Source: Triglochin maritima
Lineage: Eukaryota > Streptophyta > Magnoliopsida > Alismatales > Juncaginaceae
Direction of reading: 5' to 3'
Assembly (NCBI GenBank): GCA_963682175.1
Contig: CAVMKL010000060.1
Span: forward strand, 1-64,000
DNA: 64,000 bases
Translations under genes and position numbers: made by a program
The notes under the pieces: generated by a model
Told to the model about the DNA's origin: nothing
The model's input: the letters and a program-made list of their open reading frames with translations, nothing else
The model's database searches: none
Shown: piece by piece, positions 22,684-35,400 of the stretch
Layout of the letters: the number at the start of each line of letters is the position of its first letter
Numbering within the stretch: the first letter of the stretch is position 1

Positions 22684-23531
22684 CCTTTTATTACTTTCGA
22701 TTTTGCCTTTATTACTTTCGGTTTTGCTTTTCACGCTTTTATTACTTTCGAGTTTCGATTTTGCTTTTATAATTACTTTTGGCTTTACAAAAACCCTCGA
22801 TCGTGTTACATGGAGAACATAAAGTGGATGTAAGTAAATCCATATCCGTTTCAGTGCCCACAAAGTGTTGAGAAATGGAATCTTATGATGTCAGCAAAGA
22901 TGGCAATGAGCCACCCGACCCAAGTTGGAAATTAAAGTGACTATAGAATGATAGGCCTCAAGGTTTAGAGGCAGTTGGGTTTGACAGTGAAGTGTCATTT
23001 GTAATTGTTTATCGTATTTTATTGTGATATGACAGTGAAGTGACAGTAAAGGTTTAGAGGAAAGTCATTTGTAATTGTGTATCTAATTACCTAATTATTT
23101 ATCGTATTTTATTGTGTCTTAATCGTGTTAATCGTTTTTGAAGCAGAAATCCATATCCAACCCATTTAATTAATAATCTTGTTGTCATATCAAATTTATT
23201 TATAAATAATTACTGTATCAAACAGGTTTTAAGTTGCCTAAAGTTGAAACCGTAGTAGACTCAGATCCTTGTATGTCTTCATCAACTATTTTCTCTAGGC
23301 AATGAAAGGTTATAATTAAAATGCTATATATGTGGAATTCAAAGGAAATGAGAAAGTATTCTTTCACTTACCAGATTCACAGTGTCAAACATGATTCACA
23401 GAACAAGAGTTTGAAGCTCATTTCAGAAAGGCCATGAAGATTATCATGTCAACATTTTGATTCAAAATTCAATTCATGAATGGTAATTTCATTTTCAGAT
23501 TTCGAATCAGTACTCCAGAGGCATGTTTCCT
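22684..23531. other. Intergenic region between pseudo-tRNA and gene B 3' end, unit 1
   Basis: No gene is supported. At 22686-22785 there are three to four loose copies of a unit built on TTATTACTTTCG-TTTTGC. Further on are two copies of a block starting ACAGTGAAGTG with ATTTGTAATTGT. The last part lies beyond the decayed 3' end of gene B. Confidence 0.5.
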
Positions 23532-26500
23532 TCAGTTATACACAGAAGAATAGTAATTCTGCATTTGCAAAAGCAAAACACAAGTCCACCACCGAAACAG
23601 AAGGCGGATTAACATGTATAAGCAATGCAGCATTAACATCTTTAACATAAACCGCCTTTCATCCATCCCCTTGGGCCACATCGTGAATTCACAAGGAAGA
23701 TTTGTCACAACTGGTTCCTGTCTAAGTAGATCACAGAGAGAATCAAAATAATGTCCAGAGTTCAAATGAACCATGCTGATCATGATAATTAGTCTTAACA
23801 CCAGCTGCCGATGACACACAAGTTGAGTCAGACCGGACTTCTTAAGCCACAAAGAGGTCTCATCATTATTAATAAGAAGTTGTTTCACTATGTAGGCAAC
23901 AAATTCAAACGCCTTCCTTCAAATATCATGACACGCTGAATATATTCCCATCGATAGGCATTCCGAAACCGCATACCAGCTATGATGATTCATCATGGCT
24001 TCAGTGATGGAAGACTTCGTGGTGTGGTAATATCCGTTACAGGCTTATGAGAAAAATAAGAGACGCTCGGCGAGATAAAGAAAGCAATGAGGGGCTATAT
24101 AGTCGACTTCGGCTCGCCAATTTACAGCAAAGGTTCTCTCTAGAGCATGATTGAGAGCAAGTACAATATTGACTTGTTCTCTCCATAACTCGGCATTTTT
24201 CCCAAGCTTTTCAAAAAGCATTTTCCATGAAGGATAATGTGCCTTGATATGATTTTGAATATTGTGATCGATATACATGTTCCACATCCCAAAGATCAGC
24301 ATTGTCGTTCTTCCGATCTCGCCACATGACACTTTTCTGCTACCCTTCATGTTCCCAATTATAATCTCCCTCAGCAGTTTCCTTGCAGAATCATTTCCAC
24401 GCAAAGAGATAACATCGTCATCCATCACCTTTCGCCAATCAAAAGGAAATAAAATCTTAATGAAAGATTCATATGAGTAACTTAAGAAGTTACGTGCAAC
24501 ATCAATCATTTCCCAGTTTTCCAATCCGAGCTCAGCTAAGAATTTCGGCACATCATATATCGAAAGTAGAACCAGCGATTGGCGTAAATAGGATGGTGGT
24601 TCCATTTCTAAGTACCTATGCAACTGCCTCAAAAACTCGAGCAATTTCTTGCCGACAGAAAACACTTTTCTGCTACCCTTCATGTTCCCAATTATAATTT
24701 CACTCAGCAGTTTCCTTGCAGAATCATTTCCAGGCAAAGAGATAACGTCGTCACCCATCACCTTTCGCCAATCAAAAGGATATAAAATCTTAAAGAAAGA
24801 TTCATATGAGTAACTTAAGAAGTTACGTGCAACATTAATCATTTTCCAGTTTTCCAATCTGAGCTCAGTTAAGAATTTTGCCACATCATAGATTGAAAGT
24901 AGAACCAGCGATTGGCGTAAATAGGATGGTGGTTCCATTTCTAAGTACCTATGCAACTCCCTCAAAAACTCAAGCAATTTCTTGCCAACAGAAAACAATT
25001 CCGAGGACCAGTACTTCCTAGCTGCAGGTCTGAAGCGTCGCATCGTGACAATAAACAAGTCCTTCCTTCCACAAGCAAATTTACAGCCACTTTGCTTGAT
25101 CCACGATGCCCCACTATTCAATATCACATAGTTTCTATTATTTTGCTGTTGAACCCCGAAGAACTCCAAGTAGAAACGTCTGCAGTTATCATCACCAACT
25201 GAATTCAGATACTTCAGAAAAAGTAAGATCTTTTGTTTCCAAAAGTTCCACATGTCAATGAACAAGTCATAGGTCAAAGCATTCCAACCTCACCTTTAAG
25301 CCACGACCATTCCACTCATCGCAGCTACTAGCGACCCTCATGCCCTGTGTAAGAGACTCATCCAATTGCCGTGCTTGGACGACGCCTAACTTCTTCCAAT
25401 AATCAAACATTGGCTCTGAAAACTCTCTAGCGGTTTCGTAAATCCACAATCTTTGTCTCGTCCGAGTGACAGCAACATAAAGCTGTTTCAATGAACATCA
25501 AGCTGGAGAGAACAGGCATAATGAACATCAAGCTATTTACAATGATTTGATGTTGAAAAAAATAAAAAGAGAAAGCTACAATACTAAGTTCTAACTTATA
25601 ATGCTGAAAATAGTAAATGTAATTACTTCATCCAACAAAAACTTCTAGCAAGCTTACCTCCTCAAGCGAGAAATATGGTTTTTGATGGTCAAACAAAGTT
25701 TGGAGCTCACAGTTACAAATAATTGGCACACTCGTCCTTCGTCTTCAATAATTGAATTATTTTTTATCATGTTTTCATTGTACCGTGTAATGGAAGAGTA
25801 CCCGTCTAACTCATGAAATCCCTCTGAAGAAAGAATATGCAGTTGTTCTCTTCGAATAAGCTTCATGGTTAAAACTGTTGTCTTACCAGTCCCAGATCTC
25901 CCGAGAATAAACGAACTTCTTGGGAAAACTATCATGTCGTTCTCTTCTTCGTTGCTCTCAAACGGAAGCTCAATCTCCTTTCCATCTCTACCGATTAACA
26001 AATGCCTCGCCACACCCAAAGACGTTGAGTAAAATTTCATTAGGAGTAAACTCTCGGAAACTTTTGCATTCTCAACGAAATTCGTACACTTGTCATTTAG
26101 CCCATCAGCAGATGCAATTTGGCCAAGGTCTTTGTATTGGGTGATGTTAACTTCTCTTCCCCAGCTCAATGGAAGTTCTAATTTCCTGAAGAAGAAAATT
26201 GAATGAGAAAAATAAAAAAAAGTACCCACACCTTTACAATTAAACAACTTACATAAAATATGCTCAAATGACCAGAAATACTAACCCTTCTACATATGTT
26301 GTTTCACAACGACTAACATAATCAGATGTGTACTTTGAGAAGATGGTGTCAAGTCGCTTAACGAGTGCGGGAATCTCGTATAAAGGAAGAACATCCCAAA
26401 TTCTTAAAACTTGAGTGTACTCTAAAGACTTCTCAATGTCAATGGTGCAAACAACATACAGCAATTCCATTTTGTATTGCCTGGCTAGCTTGAAGGAGCT

Positions 26501-29500
26501 ATAGCAATTAACGGATGTATCATATCTCGGCCGCCATCCACCAGCAAGCTTCATCAGTAAAGTTATAAGTTTCTTTTTTGTTTGGTCTGATTTTATCTTT
26601 GTAAATGACCTCTTAAAATTGTCGCTAAATAGAACCTGCAAAAAATTTAGAATGAAAGGCAAAGTCAATACCAGATAAAGTTTTTTTGTGTGCAAAAAAT
26701 CACTTAATACAGCAGACTAGAAAGAAATCCACAATCAAAGCATATAACAAAATTTTAGGTTTGATTTGACAAAGCATGGTGCCCACGATTGACGCCTCAA
26801 GAAAAAACATCTCTGTTGATTTTATTGTTCGTTGTATAACTACAAATCCAAACTTGAAGATTTAACATCATAGTACCTTCCATCTAGCATTTCTGAAGAT
26901 TGCAGAATCCTTTTTCAGCAAATCTTCCATCTGGTCCAGCTCTTTCTTGACTCTAACAATTGCATGAGATATGTGTTCATCATCAGAAGCATCGAAAAAG
27001 CAACAACGTTCTTTAGCATCACGAACTAAAGCTTCCCAAATGGAGCCACTTTTGACCAATGTCGCGGCATTCCCAACAATCCAGAGAGAATGTCTGTGGA
27101 AATCATAGACGGGATGTTCAAGCATATTAATGCACTTAAAATCAGAAAAAAAAACAGTTCATTCTCTTACACACCTTGCTCTAGTGAGAGCAACATTGGT
27201 TCTCTGAGGACTAGATAGGAATCCAATTGATCCGTGGTTATTAGATCTGACGGTAGATATGATGATTACATCCTCTTCCCCACCTTGAAAACCATCGATG
27301 GTTCTCACCTTCACTTTGAAATTTTCATGCTGCAGAGTATACCATTTTGCAAGATTTTTTTGAATTGAATCGACTTGGGCAGCATAAGGGGATATAACTC
27401 CGACACTAAGAATCTGATCTTTGCTTTTAGCTGGATGCGAAAATAATAAAATTGTTAGGCAGAATTCACGAAAAAGGCATAATATCGATACAGCATTCAA
27501 GGTGGTCAACAAAATAATGTCAAAATAAAAATCCCTGGATTTAACCATGCATCAATGCTCTATATGGATAAAGGTAGAAATTGGACAGTGTTAATTGCAA
27601 GGTTGGTCATGAACAGTAAATATCTGAAAATGAAATATGATTTGGAAAGGATATGAAATAAGAACCACTTAAAAGATATTGCGTTTCGACTACTTTTAGT
27701 GCATATTATCACACATTTTCCTCTAGCACTCCAGGGCAATTGCTCATCCAAAGAATTAGTTACTGTAATCGTAAAAAGCATGCTTAGAATAAGGCAAAAG
27801 GTAGTTCTGTGAGCAAGATGGAATATGCTTCAAATTAGAATTAGTGGATACCTTGGTAAAGCTTCTTCAGATTTTTTAAAACCCTCGACGAAATTTCTTC
27901 TGCTACCTCCATGCTCACCCTTTTCTTCTTTTCCATCTGAAACATTTATAAACGAATAGGGTCCGTAGATTCTTTCTGGCAAGAACTTTACTTCGTAATC
28001 CTTGCATGATACACTAGGAGCATCAATAATTGCCCCACCATAGAACCTCTTATTAGGGAATTGGCTTATCGAACGATGCATTCTATATTGTACTTTGAGA
28101 AGGTGTTTCTCATGTCCAAGTAAGCTCAACCGCTCAAATAAACTTCTTCCAAAATTGGCACGCTGACAAACCTGAAATTTAAAGGAAAAAAGTTAGGCGA
28201 TAATGGATGTGTTAGGCTATATGACATGTAGGCCTTAGGGTTTATAACCTTGCTATTAACAGTTGCTGGTAGCTGAAACTCGTCACCGATCAATACAACA
28301 TGTTGGATTCCACTTAACTGTAAAGGAAGGACAGATTCATATTCCTTCAGCTGGGCTGCCTCATCAATAACTAACAAATCAAAGGACCGGGATCGAAGCT
28401 TAAAAGACTTGGAGGCGGTACATAGAAAAAGTGAAGCTGACTGCAAGCAATAGTCTCTGATTGATTTTTTTTATGCATTTGAGGAAACAAAGAATACGAT
28501 TGAACGGATTTTAGTAATCTAACGCAATCTCCTTGGCCTTTGGTCAGGAGGGCCAATGGATGATTTATGGTTTGCTCTTTTGGAGGTTCATTTGCAGACA
28601 AATTAATAAGACAGAAAGCCTTTTCCAGTTCACCATCAACAAGAGAGGTTTGAGATAACAAACCCCCAAAATTGTCTAGTGACTCTTGCAAAACTATCAA
28701 ATTGTTGAGCTTGAAGTCCGAGAGACACGAGGAAGGCAAATGAGTGCACAAGATCCTGATGCATTCACCAATGGATGATGCATGAGCATGAAATCGTGTC
28801 CTCAGAAAGTGAAGGAATGTCACACGTACGATGCATTGCATTTCTTCGTTTTCATTTTTTAAGTGCATTTGATGCTGAGAGACACAATTCTCAAGGAAGT
28901 CTATAAGTACAGATATTCGATGAGCCCACCCTGTCATTGGGACAAAGCATTTTAAAAGACAATCGACTCGATTATCCAAGAAGATGTCATTAAGATCACA
29001 ATCATCAGATAAATTCAGTCTTCTTTTGTTGCCATACAACAAAATGTCTCCAAGAGAATAGCACAATGATTCACCCACATTACCAGAATTTCTGCTCCTT
29101 TTAACCAGTTTCAGGACACGGGAAGCTATTCCTTTGACTGCCATATTCGTTGGGCAACAAGTTACAACCGCACGCTTCATCGATAAGAATATCAGGAGCA
29201 ATTCGCTAACAGTTCCTGGTGGACCCCAGATAAGCTTTACAGAATGATGGTGCTCACATTGCACTTGCGAAATACAACTTAATATCGCACCACTCTGTGA
29301 TTTATTCAGTACAGGAAGATATGGAGTAAGTCTAACAAGTTCATCAGTACTGCAGAGATCCCATTTTTCTTGCTCAACCTGAACAATCAAAATATAAGAA
29401 CAGTACCTTCAAATATAAAATGAAAATGTGCATGAATCAATGGCAATATCTCTATGGTTTTTACATAGACTAAGCAATAGTGTCTAAAAATAAGTTAAAT

Positions 29501-31638
29501 AGTTTAGTCATACTTTGATGGCAAAAGTTAATAATCCAACCTCTAATTTCTTTTCCAAATTGATCAAACCAAAAGTTTCAATTTTCAGATAGAAGTGTAA
29601 TTAACAATGACAAAAAACATGTTAACGGAACAACTTGTTTGAGTATAAACAAGAAAAGTTCTTGCTCAAAGAGAGAACTGTCAGCTCGATTTACAAAGAA
29701 AAAAAGTAGGAAAAGAGATGGGTTCCATACCGGGATCTTAGGATGTAGAACCTCTTTGATTACATTCGAATTCGTAGTATCTGCAACACCAGCATGGAGA
29801 GCTTTCCAAACCCGAGTATACGTAGTAATATTGAACAGAAAGAATGCAAAGAATGATGTAAACCTTCCTTCACCTAATTCCAGGGACTTCGATACTCGAA
29901 CCTCGAAACTTGTAGATGATTCGCCATCCTCTGGTATTCTAGAAATCGAAGCTAGGCAATATATCTTCCCGTGACAATTAAAATCCGATATTGTTTCAGG
30001 GATAACGTTTGCCAAGACGAAAACATCTCCATATGAAGGACGGTATCCATCACTGTTGCCGCTACCAGAGTCATTATGCCAACACTGAGTTTTAACATTG
30101 TACAGATGTTCTTTAGCATTCTTCTTCTCTAAAGAGATTATCTTTGAAAATGGTGCATTTGAAAGTTCCTCAAAGCTTGAGCACATCTTAGCTCGGAGTT
30201 CTTCCATTAGAGGACTTACAAAGGATTTCATATACTGACTGACTGAATCAAAAGTTACAGGAATCATTTTAACCTGCATTAACACAGTATCAAATCAATA
30301 GACATATAGAAGATCGTATTATTTTAACAATAAACCATTCTACAAACATGCGAAACTAGTATATAATACCAGATGGTGTGCATAAAACAAGAATCATATT
30401 AACTTAGAACGTGTAATTTAATCCTTGGAATGGCAGGAAAGAACTAAAAGTCTCATTCAGTAGTTCTACTCCACACTTGCTGTTGTAAGCATCAATTGGT
30501 TACCCAACAACATCCATTTTCATATATGACAACAGCAATTAATATGTCTCGCACTGTCACTATATGACCATTCATGAGCTTACTATGATGTATTTCCGAA
30601 ACAAAACCTACCCAAGTAGTATATGATTCAGAGCTTCCTAAAACCACCAAATGTGAATGCCAAAATGAAAACCCTACATGCCAATTTGTACATATCCCAA
30701 AACAAAGAGCAGTTACAACATCCACCACCACCCTCATTGCTATGTGAAATTCATATTAATTAAATTGTATAGCCGTGAAGAGTTTTAAAATTTTAACTTG
30801 TGATTTTTTTTTCTGAACAATTTTGGTTAGAACTCAAGACCACGATTGTGACGCACCACACAAGGACAAGAATCTTCCAACTAGGAGAGACTATGATTAA
30901 CTGAAATATTTTCTTAAAAGAAATGCATGCAAAATATTATAACAGCACTATGTTGCTAGTAGGCAGTAGCCTAGAACTATACTAACTTTAAACCCCTTTT
31001 TTCCTGCATAATCACCCTATATGATCACATTAAATTTCAGAATGGTCTTCAAAACTTCTGAGGTAATTCAACCATCAAAAGCATTTCACTCGACAAGGCT
31101 ACACAAAGAATACAAATTCAAACAGCAACCACTACCTCCTCAAACCAAAACGATCAAACCAAAAATAATGTCACATCTACAGCACAACCACAACATCAAT
31201 ATTACCCATGTACCTCAAAAGAGGCTCCCGCCTAAGAGAGGTAAGGGGGTGGGGTGTACGGAACCTTACCACTGTAAAACAGTGAGATTGTATCTAATTG
31301 ACACAATCATGCGAAGTACAACTGAACATCTGCAATTTCACAATAAATAAGAAACGCAGATCGTTTGGATAGCCATTTGATATAGTCCATGATGCTCCAA
31401 ATGCCAAAAAAACAACTCAACCTTTGATAAAATGGAAATGGATCACAACATGACAACACAATTAAAACACAAACAGATACAAATTTTATTATTTTTCATG
31501 ACAAAACAGATAAAGATATACACTGACCTTGTCAGCATAAAGATTCTGATCAAAGACGTCCTCCAGAGTCCAAGGCAGAACTAAATCCAAAATGTCGGGA
31601 GCCCGTTGCTTCACCTCTGCACTTCTACTCCCCATCAT
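23532..31638 (-). pseudogene. Gene B copy 1: pseudogene paralogue of the dual helicase
   Basis: Intron positions match gene A. Recognised exons are 31528-31638, 29731-30273, 28249-29378, 27852-28171, 27175-27430, 26877-27093, 26286-26635, 25658-26185, part of exon 10 (25294-25491), and a fused remnant of exon 12 (about 23532-25277). Several lesions are present. A 15-bp deletion at 29211/29212 removes GKTKI from the first Walker A (GPPGT then VSELL). A frameshift lies in the T run 28465-28472. An 8-bp net loss in exon 4 leads to a stop at the next exon. The exon with the UvrD DEVQD/GDTAQ motifs and about 1.6 kb of the helical region are deleted. Stops occur at 24045-24047 and 23919-23921, and the C-terminus is missing. 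The second Walker A (GRSGTGKT) and VAVTRTR survive. All lesions are shared with unit 2, so they predate the array. Confidence 0.92.
24331..24996 (-). repeat. Internal 333-bp tandem duplication in gene B, unit 1
   Basis: 24331-24663 and 24664-24996 are near-identical direct repeats, each 111 codons in frame (from FSVGKKLLEFLR to NMKGSRKV). Gene A has a single copy of this segment. A few differences separate the two repeats, so the duplication is older than the array. Confidence 0.92.
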
Positions 31639-31664
31639 CTTTTCCAAACAAAACACCAACAGAA

Positions 31665-31700
31665 AGAAGAAGAAGAAGAAGAAGAAGAAGAAGAAGAAGA
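31665..31700. repeat. (GAA)n microsatellite in the gene B leader, unit 2
   Basis: About 12 triplets, four fewer than in unit 1. It lies upstream of the ATG of gene B copy 1 (31638). Confidence 0.95.
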
Positions 31701-32477
31701 AAAAGAAAAAAACCCACAGCAAAGGCCAGAAGAGAAGTAGTGAAGTGGAAGAGTATGGTGGCTATTTAAAAGAGAAGATGAAAGGAGGGAAGTGGAAGAG
31801 TTTGCTCTTCCTTGGGAGACGTGCACTTTCTGTTCTTTGGTAGGAGAGAGACAGGGAAGAGGAAACGACTCTAAACATTTCTTTTCGTTAGTTAGTTTGC
31901 ACTTCGCAGCAACGTAAATTTTCTACGTGTCTTTTTTTGGATTTTTGAATAAAATTCTAGATATATCTTACCATATGATGATCTCCGAAACTCAACGTAT
32001 ATTTGGTTATCACATAAAGAAGATCCATTTACTATTCTGATCAAACCCCCGTAAACACGAAGGAAACAAACTATTTACACCCAAAAGAATGAACCAATCT
32101 TACTATTCTGAAGTTAATGCTATTTATTTTTACTAGATTAACGTAACTAACCATTTTTCTTTTGATCGTGCTCTTCAAACAAGCACAGGAAACCACAAGA
32201 AAGAAATACATTAAGCACATTCATGCGTTTAAGGTAAGAAAATGCGACGAATAGCTTACTGAAAATTTCACATTCAGCAATACCCATATGACAAAACTGC
32301 AAGTTCATTTAAAATGCATCACATCACATAAAGAAGATCCATTTACTTCCATGTTCCATTTGCTTCTCAGGATCAGCCAAAAGGTTTTTATATTTACATG
32401 CAAAAATAGGCAGGTTTGTATAAGCAATGCAGCAAAAACATGTCAGTTACTTGTCTTTCGTAGCACTTCCAACAGAT
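31701..32477. other. Spacer between gene A copy 2 and gene B copy 1
   Basis: Identical by eye to 985-1761. It should hold the gene A 3' UTR and the gene B promoter. No individual signal is convincing. Confidence 0.6.
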
Positions 32478-35400
32478 TTAACGCTTCTTATTTTTGTGCT
32501 TTTTCTTCTTCTTCGGCTTAGATTTCTTTGCATTCTGTTTGCTTTTGTCCTCGACATTCACTTCTTCAATAGGATGTGCTGCAGTCTCTTCTTCCTCATC
32601 CAAAGCATTCTTGTCATCTTCGGATGCCGCTTTGTCGTCTGATGCTTCAGGCACATCTAGTGCAACACTAGTTGTTGTACTTCCCTTTTCAGAGACATTG
32701 GCATTCTTAGCTCTGAGAACCGACGACTCAAACAGAGGTTGAAGCTTTGGTCTCCTCTCGGACAACTTCAAGAGACACTCTTCAACAATAGAAACTATCC
32801 TCTCATGCTCCAATACCCTGGAAACAGCAATTTACAGTTGTCAAATTTCATGAGCATATTATCAACGTTTTAGGTATTCAACAATAAATATATGATGTAA
32901 CCACAACTATAATAATTAGAGAACAAAACAAGCATGAACAATTTCTTTGCTTAATCAAGAAAACAATCTTGTCATTCTGTGAAAGACATCCCTATTTGAA
33001 CGGTACCTTGAATCGAGTACAGGATGTAGCCGCTTCATTTCTTCAATTAGCACTTCCAGTTCTTGAACAAGAAACTTATCATCTGAAACGAAAGAACTGA
33101 AGGCAACCATGATCACATCTGGGAGTTCCTGGTTAGCCACCAATGAGGAAAAGAAGTTGGCATTAGAAAATGTAGACATTCCCCAGAACGGTTCAGTAAG
33201 AAAAAGAAACCACCTTAACACGAAGAGCAAGTGCACTGAGATCTCCTGAACCACTGCATTTCTTGCATTCAGAGCGACATAATTCCAGCATCGACCACAA
33301 CTTCTCAATGGCCATCAGTGAATTTGTATCATCAACCACCTTGACAGATTCACTTGGGCCAGTATTTTCAGCACTAGTAAGAGGAGTGTTAGATGATGGT
33401 CCTTCAACGGAAGAGCTCGAGGAGTTATCGACAATCTTTGCTGGGTACAGAACTTTAAGCATCTCCATTTTATTTGTCGCCGTTTTCCGGTTTATAACGA
33501 TGATTTTCGAATTTGACATCGTTGAGATATCACTTCTGCAATCAACAAGTACCAAAGGGTCTCCAATTTCATAGAGTGCACTTGCAAAGTTTTCCACAAA
33601 TCCCCTTCTTTTGATCCCCTTCAGAGACCTCTGACATTCACGGGGGAGTTTGGAAACAACCTGTGCCTGTCGAAGTAGGTTACAGAGAGAATCAAAGTGA
33701 AGACTAGTGTTCAAATGGATAGTGTTCAAATGGACCACACCCATCATGATGATTAGTCTCAAAACCAGTTGCTGATGATACACATCTTGAGAGAAACCAG
33801 CCAGCTTAAGCCACAAAAATGTATCCTGATTTTGCATAAGAAGTTGACGCACTACATAGGCAACAAATTGAAAAGCCTTGTTTCGTAATGCCTGAGATGC
33901 TGAATCAACATACAAAGAGAGCCCTCCTGAAATGGCATTCCAGCTATGATGATTCACTGTTGCTTCAGTGACAGATGATTTGGTAGTGTAATAATATCCA
34001 GCACAAGAAGATGCGAAAAATAAGAGGCGCTCAATGAGATAAAGAAAGCAATGAGGGGCTATGTAGTCAACTTCGACTTGCCAGTTTTCATCAAATGTTA
34101 TCTCCAAAGCATCATTAAGAGAAATTAGAAGGTTGATTTGTTCTGAACATAACTCGGCATTTTTTCCTAGCTGTTCGATAAGTATTTTCCATGAAGGGTG
34201 ATCTGCCTCTGAATGATTTTGAAGGTTCAGATCGCCGTGTATATTCCACATCCCAAACATCAACATCACCACTCTACCAATCTTCCCATACGACACCTTA
34301 TTGTTGCCCTTCCTGTTCTTAATAATGATCTGCCACTGCAATTCCACGGCAGAATCATTTTCACGCAAAGAGAGAATGTCTCTATCCATAGCCTTTCGCC
34401 AATCAAATGGAAATAGAATCTTAAAGAACCCTTCTTTTGAATAATCTAATAAGTCAAGAGCGACATTCAACTTAGGGCCTTCAAATTTGAGCTCGATCAA
34501 AGATTTCGCCGCCTCATATATTTGGAGTAGGGATCTGGCTTGCCATAGTTGGGAAATCGGTTTCCTTTCAGAGTGCACATGCAACCTCTTCAAAAACTCA
34601 AGCACTTTCCTGCCGACAGAAAATAGTTCCGAGGACCAGAACTTTCTAGCCGCGGGTCTAAAGTGGCGAACCTCAACAGTATTGGAATCCCTCGTTCTGT
34701 AGAAAACTCTGCAGTCATTTTGCTTGACCCAAGAGGCCCCACTATTCAATATTACATAGCTTCCATTGTTTTGCTGCCGAACCCCAAAGAATTCCAAGCA
34801 AAATCCTCTACAGTTCGCAGCGTCCACCTCTAGATCATCACCATCTGAATTCAGATACTCCAGAACAACTGAGATTTTTTCTTTCCAAAAGTACCACATG
34901 TATATGAATAACTCACAGGTCAGCTTATATTGACCAAAAACTGAATCAGTCTTGGTTGTTTGAGGACTATCCTCCCACAGAAACTTTGATGGATCTGTAT
35001 GCAGGAAGACATCAAGTAACATCCGAGAAGAGAAGACCGTTGCCCTGAAGTTTTCAAGACTCCTAGCATGGTCAAATAATTGGCCCAAGCTTGTTAAACT
35101 GTTGCTTTTGACCGCTAATAAAATGCTTGCCTCCAAACTAACAGACTCATATAAATCATACGAATGCCTTTTAGACAGAGATTTAGCTTTCATCAGCAGT
35201 ACCTCCTTATCGTGGAAGTTCACTAATGGCCACCCTGTGTTCCCACCCATCCATATAGAGTTCATAACAACATAGAACAGAATACAACGGATGGCGTCTT
35301 CATAAAGCCCAGCCTTTTCAAGCATGTTTGCTTCTAGAAGCAAGTCACCTTTTACCATTGCTAATTCCGCAGCCTCGATGAAATTTCCATGTTCGTCTTC

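Larger units (their letters stand above)
1..30728. repeat. Tandem array unit 1 (30,728 bp)
   Basis: The sequence from base 1 restarts at 30729 and again at 63496, so this is one full period of a head-to-tail array. It contains the first exon of a gene B copy, all of gene A, the mobile-DNA cluster and the body of the next gene B copy. The phase is set by where the window begins. The true duplication breakpoints cannot be seen. Confidence 0.97.

Noticed and set aside
30729..31233. Reading this point as a true duplication breakpoint
   Set aside because: It only reflects where the window begins. Similarity continues without a break on both sides, so no junction is visible.
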